DNA of 64,000 bases from the NCBI RefSeq assembly GCF_001605885.1, contig NZ_LRPE01000039.1, forward strand, positions 1 to 64,000. Direction: 5' to 3'. The number at the start of each line of letters is the position of its first letter. Within the stretch, counting starts at the first letter, position 1. The notes under the pieces were generated by a model. It saw only the letters and a program-made list of their open reading frames with translations. It was not told the DNA's origin and did not search any database. The position numbers were made by a program, and so were the translations under genes. Shown in pieces: positions 58,063 to 64,000 of this stretch. Source of the DNA: Acinetobacter lactucae (GTDB lineage Bacteria > Pseudomonadota > Gammaproteobacteria > Pseudomonadales > Moraxellaceae).

Positions 58063-59013
58063 ATGATGAAATTATTATCTTTTTTGAAGAACAAGGCTTT
58101 AGGTTCTTCTATTGACTATAAAATTCTTCCACGTAAAGTAAAATTTGACTGGAAAGATACCCCTGTTGACTGGATTCCAAATCAACCTTTCGCAAGTTAT
58201 TTTATTAATGAAATTAATAATATTTTACCTGCCGGAGAATTCTGGTTTTGCCGTTTGTACAATAAAGTTTTACCGCAAATTAAAGATGAAAAACTTAAAC
58301 AGGATGTACAAGCATTTATCCGCCAAGAAGCTATGCATGCCAATGCGCATACTTCTGCCAATAAAGAATATTTAAGTGTGCGTAATATTGATATCCAGCG
58401 AAATCTGGACATTATGAATTATCTATTTACTACCGCCTTAGCAGATAAACCTTTTGATAAAGAAGTCCCTCAATTTCTACAAGAGCAATGGGACCTTTTC
58501 CGTTTAGGCGTTATTGCAACCGTCGAACATATGACCTGTGTATTAGGGAAATATGCGCTCTATAACAAGCGTTGGGAAGAATTAGGCGCTGACCCTGAAA
58601 TGGTCGATCTAGTTAAATGGCATGGTTCAGAAGAAATTGAACACCGTACCGTAGCTTTTGATTTATACCGCCATCTTGGTGGGGGCTATATTCCACGCTA
58701 CTATTTAAGTCTTGCAGTGATTGTACTGGTACTTGGATTATGGGTAGATGGTGCTGCACATATTATGAAACAAGATCCTCGCTTTTCAGATGCCGCTAAA
58801 TCTAGATTTTTCCCAGTGTGGGTTGCTGTAGAATGGCTTAAGATTAGTCGCAAAGATAACCAAGTGCTACCAAATCCATTTTGGCTGATTGCCCAACAAA
58901 TTGATTACCTCATGCCTTGGTATGATCCAGTTAAAGAAGGCAGCACTGAAGATGCGGTAAGTTATTTATCTCAATCTCCAGCAGCAAAAAGAGCCGAGCT
59001 TCAAGCCGCTTAA
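58063..59013 (+). CDS. predicted metal-dependent hydrolase (ferritin-like, COG3687)
   Basis: Product of 316 residues of the PF10118-type 'metal-dependent hydrolase' family. Helices carry acidic/His motifs: RQEAMHANAH (about 87-96), ATVEHMTC (about 152-159) and WHGSEEIEHRTVAFDLY (about 186-202), a pattern resembling the di-iron carboxylate four-helix bundle. One hydrophobic segment (about 218-235) may bind the membrane. The substrate is unknown. Translation may start at either of two adjacent ATGs (58063 or 58066). It is downstream of the engB terminator. Confidence 0.8.
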   Translation: MMKLLSFLKNKALGSSIDYKILPRKVKFDWKDTPVDWIPNQPFASYFINEINNILPAGEFWFCRLYNKVLPQIKDEKLKQDVQAFIRQEAMHANAHTSANKEYLSVRNIDIQRNLDIMNYLFTTALADKPFDKEVPQFLQEQWDLFRLGVIATVEHMTCVLGKYALYNKRWEELGADPEMVDLVKWHGSEEIEHRTVAFDLYRHLGGGYIPRYYLSLAVIVLVLGLWVDGAAHIMKQDPRFSDAAKSRFFPVWVAVEWLKISRKDNQVLPNPFWLIAQQIDYLMPWYDPVKEGSTEDAVSYLSQSPAAKRAELQAA

Positions 59014-59017
59014 AAAT

Positions 59018-59048
59018 AAAAAAGCAGGATTTTAAATCCTGCTTTTTT
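59018..59048. terminator. bidirectional terminator between hydrolase and symporter
   Basis: Thirteen-bp perfect stem (59018-59030 with 59036-59048) with A-rich and T-rich arms, between convergent genes. Confidence 0.88.
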
Positions 59049-59058
59049 ATTTACGAGA

Positions 59059-60297
59059 TTAGACACTTATATCTTTATCTTTTGTATAACGGTCAACCAC
59101 CACACTAATCATCATATCGCCCTGTACATTGACCACCGTTCTTACCGTATCTAATAGGCGATCAATCGGAAGTAAAATTGCAATTGCTTCAGCCGGCAAA
59201 CCTACAGACTGTAAAACCATAATCATGGTGACCATACCCGCACTCGGAATTCCAGGTGCACCGAGTGATGCAATCATTGCTGTTAAGCACACGATAATTT
59301 GTTGTGTCAGGTTTAAGTCTAACCCCACCAAATTTGCCACAAAGAGTGCAGCTGCCGCTTCATATAGTGCCGTACCATCCATATTAAGCTGCGTGCCTAA
59401 AGGAATTACGAATCCTGCTGTTTGAGGGCGAACACCTAAGTTTTCTTGTGCGCATTTCATACTAAGTGGCATCGTGGCAGAGCTAGAACTGGTTGCAAAT
59501 GCAGTAATCAGGGCTGTACGTGTTCCTTTAAAAAAAGTCCAAGGACTCATGCGGCCAAAAATCCAAAGTAGTAGCGGCAAAACAACAGCACCATGAAAAA
59601 TGGTAGTCCCCGTCACCACAACAGCAAACTCAGCCAAACGACTTAATACCGAAATATCTTCCGTTGCCATTAACTTTGCTAATAAAGCAAAAATACCTAA
59701 AGGTGCCAGCTTCATTACCCAACCGACTAGCATCATCATTATTTCAAAAAACTGATGACTTAATACGCGAACACTTTTGAAACGCTCACCGCCATGGACT
59801 AAAGCCACACCAACAAATAGGGCGAATACCACAACAGCTAAAACGTTACCATCGCTAAAGGCTTTAAATGGGTTGATTAATGTATTTTGAATAAAATTAG
59901 TGAAAAAACTTGCAGGGTTTAAACTATCAGGTGCCTGATAATTTTGCATAGATGTTTGGAAAATAGAGATATCTATACCGCGCCCTACTTCAAATAGATG
60001 AGCACAACTTATACCTAAAATTAAAGCCAATGTTGTTGTGGTCAAACAACATAAAAAGGTAATTTTCCAGACTGGACCTAACTGCCCTCCCGCCTGCAAA
60101 TTCGACACCCCCACAACAATCGAACTAAAAATTAAGGGCACCAATAACATTTTAAGCAGCCCAATAAAGACACTACTTAATATGCCCAACCCATATAAAC
60201 TATGTTTTACAAACGCAGTATCGGGATATAGCGTTAATATAAAACCAAAGGCTAAGCCTAAAATGGCAGCAATAAGAATTTGTGTGTTTAAGTTCAT
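59059..60297 (-). CDS. dicarboxylate/amino-acid:cation symporter (DAACS family)
   Basis: Inner-membrane elevator-type transporter for glutamate, aspartate or C4-dicarboxylates, coupled to protons or sodium. Conserved elements are the re-entrant hairpin FATSSSSATMPLSM, the NMDGTALYEA motif (TM7 cation/substrate site), GIPSAGMVTM (second hairpin) and the final DRLLDTVRTVVNVQGD. The start at 60297 (MNLNTQILIA) gives 412 residues, fitting the family; the frame extends to a GTG at 60378. The substrate cannot be assigned. It faces tesB, which is 56 bp upstream of the extended start. Confidence 0.88.
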   Translation of the reverse strand: MNLNTQILIAAILGLAFGFILTLYPDTAFVKHSLYGLGILSSVFIGLLKMLLVPLIFSSIVVGVSNLQAGGQLGPVWKITFLCCLTTTTLALILGISCAHLFEVGRGIDISIFQTSMQNYQAPDSLNPASFFTNFIQNTLINPFKAFSDGNVLAVVVFALFVGVALVHGGERFKSVRVLSHQFFEIMMMLVGWVMKLAPLGIFALLAKLMATEDISVLSRLAEFAVVVTGTTIFHGAVVLPLLLWIFGRMSPWTFFKGTRTALITAFATSSSSATMPLSMKCAQENLGVRPQTAGFVIPLGTQLNMDGTALYEAAAALFVANLVGLDLNLTQQIIVCLTAMIASLGAPGIPSAGMVTMIMVLQSVGLPAEAIAILLPIDRLLDTVRTVVNVQGDMMISVVVDRYTKDKDISV

Positions 60298-60399
60298 ATC
60301 AGCATTATTTTTTTCAGTTGGCAATCCTTTCGCAAATATGACATGAGCCTGCTTCTCATACGAGCAATTTTTTGTCACATCGTTTCAATTAAAAATAAA

Positions 60400-60423
60400 A
60401 AAGCCATCTGATGAGATGGCTTT
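60400..60423 (-). terminator. terminator of tesB
   Basis: Ten-bp perfect stem AAAGCCATCT/AGATGGCTTT with 4-nt loop, and an A-rich left flank that gives a U-tract on the minus strand. Confidence 0.82.
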
Positions 60424-60433
60424 ATAAATAAAT

Positions 60434-61306
60434 TTATTGCGTTTCAATTTCCCTCAAACGAATTAAACCCTCTTGTACGGTACTGCATACCAGCTGACCA
60501 TTTTGCCACATACGGCCAAAGTTTAAGCCGCGAGAAGCTGCGCTGACTGTTGCTTCCATATCATAAAGCATCCATTCGTCAGCACGCAGCGGGCGATGGA
60601 AATAAATTGCATGATCAATACTTGCACATTGTAAACTTGGAGAAATATAGCTGAGCCCATGTGGTCTTAACGCGGTTGTCATTAAGGTAAAGTCTGAATA
60701 AAAGGCAACAATCGCTTGATGCAAGGCAATTTCATCTAATTGTTTTGGAATACGGTCATGGGTACGAATATAGTGAGCATTATAAGGAGCTTCGGGTTGC
60801 GGCTGAAATGGGTTTACCGGATCAATTGGGCGAATTTCCACATGACGCTCACGCATAAAGCTAGCACGAACATTTTCAGGTACGAAGTTTAGAATACCTT
60901 CTTTGAGTTCACTTTCAGATTTAAGGGCTTCTGGTGCAGGGTATTCTGGTTCTTGATGTTGATAGTTCAAGCCTTCTTCGGGATTAGCAAAAGAAACCAT
61001 CGCCGAAAATATAACTCGGCCATGTTGAATTGCACGAACCTGACGGCTTACGAAGCTCTTCCCATCACGTAAACGATCTACTTCATAGATAATTGGGGCA
61101 TTAATATCGCCACCATATAAAAAATATGCATGTAAAGAATGCGCGGGGCGATCGGTTGTATAAGATGCCGCACGTAAAGCCTGACCCAAAACCTGTCCAC
61201 CAAAGACACGTTTACCGACAAGATTACGGCTTATGCCACGGTAAATATTTTCTTCTAGCTTTTCTAAAGTGAGAAGATCGACAAGTTCTTGGGTTAACGC
61301 ATTCAT
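60434..61306 (-). CDS. tesB: acyl-CoA thioesterase II
   Basis: Hydrolyses acyl-CoA to free fatty acid and CoA. Double hotdog fold: the first domain has RVFGGQVLGQALRAASYT and SLHAYFLYGGD, and the second has LQCASIDHAIYFHRPLRADEWMLYD, with the Asp of the Asp-Thr-Gln catalytic triad. The length of 290 residues from the ATG at 61306 is normal; an upstream ATG at 61321 overlaps the AAGG ribosome site, so it is less likely. It is divergent from plsB, a fitting lipid neighbourhood. Confidence 0.92.
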   Translation of the reverse strand: MNALTQELVDLLTLEKLEENIYRGISRNLVGKRVFGGQVLGQALRAASYTTDRPAHSLHAYFLYGGDINAPIIYEVDRLRDGKSFVSRQVRAIQHGRVIFSAMVSFANPEEGLNYQHQEPEYPAPEALKSESELKEGILNFVPENVRASFMRERHVEIRPIDPVNPFQPQPEAPYNAHYIRTHDRIPKQLDEIALHQAIVAFYSDFTLMTTALRPHGLSYISPSLQCASIDHAIYFHRPLRADEWMLYDMEATVSAASRGLNFGRMWQNGQLVCSTVQEGLIRLREIETQ

Positions 61307-61582
61307 GAGAGATACCTTCATATTTCAGGTAAAAAATCGTATTAAAGTACAGATGTGTAGAATCTATTGTGCCATAAAAAACTATTTGAACATGGAACAA
61401 TCAGTCAACTTCTGACGAACATTGCTCATATAACAGCTAAAAATACGATTTTTAACGATAAAATATGCCAAAAGCATTATAATTTATAAGAAAGTAGCAT
61501 ATTGTTTTTTTTAATAAATGCCGCAAAATAATTACCCTCTGCATTTGGTGCTGGGATTTGTCTTTAAGAAGTAGGAGTTCTT

Positions 61583-64000
61583 ATGTCCAAGAGTGGGTTT
61601 GGTCAAATGTATCGTCGGCTTTCGAGTAAACTACTTGACCTCGTGGTAACACCACATGTTCTTGGGGAAGTTCCTACTGAACCAGTATCAGAAACAACAG
61701 AAACAGAAGCAAAAACTGAGCGCCAAAAAGTGGTTTGCTATGTCTTGCAAAACCACTCTCGAAGCAATGCTTTAGTGGTTGATGGAGAAACGCGCCGTTT
61801 AAATTTAAAACCTGCGTTAGACCCATTAGTTGTTGGCACTCATCAGGAAAAAGCATCAGTTTTATTTTTACAGCACAATGATGAAAATAATTTACTGAAT
61901 CCGCCTCCTCATGCTTTTCCACCACGTTTATTAAAACTTATTGAAGTTTTACAAGAAAATCCTGAACTTGATATAGAGCTTGTTCCGGTTACCGTTTTAT
62001 GGGGCCGTTCGCCAGATAAAGAAGATTCTTGGTTTAAGCTATTATTTTCAGACACATGGGCAACACCAAGTACAGTTAAGCAGCTGGTTAATATTGGTTT
62101 GCATGGCCGTCAGTCTTATTTAGAATTTCATGAGCCGCAATCGCTTCGTGAATTGGTTGAATATGCACAGCAGCATTATCCGAACCTTTCACCAGCAACC
62201 TATATTGTAAGTACATTAAATGATTATTTAGACCGTCAGCGTGAAGTGGTGTTAGGTCCCGATTTATCGGATCGCCGTAATGTCATGCAGTCAGTCGTAA
62301 AATCTCGTGATGTACAAGAAGCAATCCGCCGTGAAAGTATTCGCGGAAAAGTGAGCATGCTTGAAGCTGAACGCCGTGCGATTGGTTATGTGAATGAAAT
62401 CGTATCGGATTATTCACACTCAGCAGTACGCTTTGCCGACCTTGCCTTAACACGCTTATGGACCCAGCTTTATGACGGCGTAGAAGTACATAACTTTAGT
62501 ACCGTTCGTGAACTAGCGAAAGATTATGAAGTTGTCTATACACCGTGCCATCGCAGTCACATTGACTATTTATTATTGTCTTATGTCATCTATAAGCGTG
62601 GCTTGATGGTTCCGTATATTGCTGCGGGTGACAACTTAAACTTACCATTTGTTGGGCAGCTTTTACGTGGAGGCGGTGCATTCTTTATTCGCCGCTCTTT
62701 CCGTGGAAACGGTCTATATACCACTGTATTTAAAGAATACTTATATAGCATCTTGTCACGTAACACACCACTTGAATACTTTATTGAAGGTGGACGCTCA
62801 CGTACAGGACGACTATTACCGCCTAAAACCGGTATGCTTGCCATGACAGTTCACAGCCATTTACGTGGCCGTGCTAAACCAATCGTTTTCTTACCAACTT
62901 ATATTGGTTATGAACGACTCATGGAAGGCTCAACTTACGTAGGCGAAATGCAAGGTAAGCCAAAAGAGGCCGAATCTATTTTTGGTATTGTGAAAACCTT
63001 ACGAAAAATTGAACGTATTTTTGGTAAAGTCCATGTGAACTTTGGCGAACCTGTCTTCCTTGATGATCTGCTTAAGCAACATAATGCAGAAAATGTCTAC
63101 ATCGAGAAAAATGACGATCCAATTCCTCAAGCCGTTTCAGATGCAGTAAATAGCTCTGCACATGCAATTTTAGAAAATATTAACCGAGCTGTGGTGATTA
63201 ACCCTGTCTCTTTACTTTCTATTATTTTGCTTGCGACGCCAAAGCATACGCTTGATGAAGAAATTTGTATTAAGCAGCTTGAAGCTTACCGAAATCTAGC
63301 ATCAAACTTCCCATATGATCAACGTATGGAAGTAACGCCACTTTCTGGTAAAGAAATTATTGCTTATGGTTTAAAGCTTAAACTGATTAAACGAGTTCAG
63401 CATGCACTCGGCGATATTATTGCAATTGAAGATAACCAAGCTGTTCTTCTGACTTACTTCCGCAATAACATCTTGCATGCTTTCGTTTTACCGTCTTTGG
63501 TTGCTTCACTTGTTGAACATAATGGTAAAATCAGCCGTTCAGATTTAGCCAATGTCATTTATACACTCTATCCATTCTTGAAAGCTGAATTATTCCTTAA
63601 ATGGAAGAGTAGCGAACTTAAAACACAAGTTGAGCAATATGCAGATGCACTTGTTCAATCAAACCTTATTCAACAAGATGATGAAGGTAATTTGATTAGC
63701 TCAGCACCTAATACGGAAGAGCATAATCAGCTTGTCGTTTTAGCTACACCAGTTAAGCAAAGTCTTGAGCGTTACTACATGACACTTGCGCTCATCACTC
63801 AACGTGGTTCAGGTAATATTTCTGCTAAACAAGTTGAAGAATTAAGTCATTTATTAGGACAACGTTTGTCAGTTCTCTATGAATTTAATTCGCCAGAGTT
63901 CTTCGACAAAGCTTTATTCCAGAGCTTCTTAAAAGTACTTACACAGCAAAATTACATTCGCACCAATGACCAAGGCCAAATCGAGTTTGATGATAATTTC
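61583..64000 (+). CDS. plsB: glycerol-3-phosphate acyltransferase (partial at right edge)
   Basis: Catalyses the first acylation of glycerol-3-phosphate in phospholipid synthesis at the inner membrane. The frame runs without stop for 806 codons to the window edge, so the C-terminus (a few dozen residues, by comparison with the family) is missing. Motif I HRSHID is at 323-328, motif II GGGAFFIRR follows, motif III is FIEGGRSRTGR and motif IV VFLPTYIGYE. The start at 61583 has the ribosome site GTAGGAG. The gene is divergent from tesB, with a 276-bp intergenic region in which a TATAAT lies at 61478-61483 (-35 box weak). Confidence 0.95.
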   Translation, partial: MSKSGFGQMYRRLSSKLLDLVVTPHVLGEVPTEPVSETTETEAKTERQKVVCYVLQNHSRSNALVVDGETRRLNLKPALDPLVVGTHQEKASVLFLQHNDENNLLNPPPHAFPPRLLKLIEVLQENPELDIELVPVTVLWGRSPDKEDSWFKLLFSDTWATPSTVKQLVNIGLHGRQSYLEFHEPQSLRELVEYAQQHYPNLSPATYIVSTLNDYLDRQREVVLGPDLSDRRNVMQSVVKSRDVQEAIRRESIRGKVSMLEAERRAIGYVNEIVSDYSHSAVRFADLALTRLWTQLYDGVEVHNFSTVRELAKDYEVVYTPCHRSHIDYLLLSYVIYKRGLMVPYIAAGDNLNLPFVGQLLRGGGAFFIRRSFRGNGLYTTVFKEYLYSILSRNTPLEYFIEGGRSRTGRLLPPKTGMLAMTVHSHLRGRAKPIVFLPTYIGYERLMEGSTYVGEMQGKPKEAESIFGIVKTLRKIERIFGKVHVNFGEPVFLDDLLKQHNAENVYIEKNDDPIPQAVSDAVNSSAHAILENINRAVVINPVSLLSIILLATPKHTLDEEICIKQLEAYRNLASNFPYDQRMEVTPLSGKEIIAYGLKLKLIKRVQHALGDIIAIEDNQAVLLTYFRNNILHAFVLPSLVASLVEHNGKISRSDLANVIYTLYPFLKAELFLKWKSSELKTQVEQYADALVQSNLIQQDDEGNLISSAPNTEEHNQLVVLATPVKQSLERYYMTLALITQRGSGNISAKQVEELSHLLGQRLSVLYEFNSPEFFDKALFQSFLKVLTQQNYIRTNDQGQIEFDDNF

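Overview
The window looks like a chromosomal, housekeeping-rich segment from an Acinetobacter species, most likely the A. calcoaceticus-baumannii group. This is inferred from low GC, a near full-length AlmA-type long-chain alkane monooxygenase, the miaB-phoH-ybeY and rlmJ/pssA neighbourhoods, and the fused S10-spc-alpha ribosomal protein cluster. No prophage, insertion sequence, integrase, CRISPR array or resistance gene is visible.

Layout. 1-15 kb: an uncharacterised protein with pssA, rlmJ, a 2-oxoglutarate oxygenase, small unknown proteins, mdh, a catalytically degenerate RNase T2-like protein next to slt, the miaB-phoH-ybeY tRNA/rRNA maturation operon, a TonB-like protein, and xpt. 15-24 kb: wrbA, a YihY-type membrane protein, an FAH hydrolase, a nitroreductase, then a 3.5-kb accessory pocket holding a 743-residue repeat protein and a HAD phosphatase. 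The pocket is bounded by two near-identical tRNA-Arg(ACG) copies; a third tRNA-Arg and a tRNA-Ser(GCT) follow. 24-38 kb: rnr, prlC, yheV, an orphan fused TRAP permease, rhombosortase, a lipoprotein, two tandem paralogous microproteins (33 and 51 residues), the sdhE-ygfX pair, an acyl-CoA dehydrogenase and almA. 38-52 kb: 28 genes on the minus strand from rpsJ to rplQ including secY and rpoA, with a strong promoter before rpsJ, a leader hairpin before rpsM, and a long hairpin exactly at the S10/spc junction. 52-64 kb: a class I amidotransferase, a cystathionine lyase-like enzyme, a HerA-like ATPase, a nitric-oxide module (globin plus nsrR behind a perfect NsrR palindrome), engB, a ferritin-like putative hydrolase, a dicarboxylate/amino-acid symporter, tesB, and plsB running off the right edge.

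The observations most worth following are the tandem microproteins with the shared core AVVVGRAGTLL; the NsrR-controlled flavohemoglobin that keeps its globin pocket but lacks the NAD domain and the FAD-binding RxYS motif; the RNase T2 pseudoenzyme; the repeat protein flanked by duplicated tRNA genes; and the operon-boundary hairpin between rpsQ and rplN.
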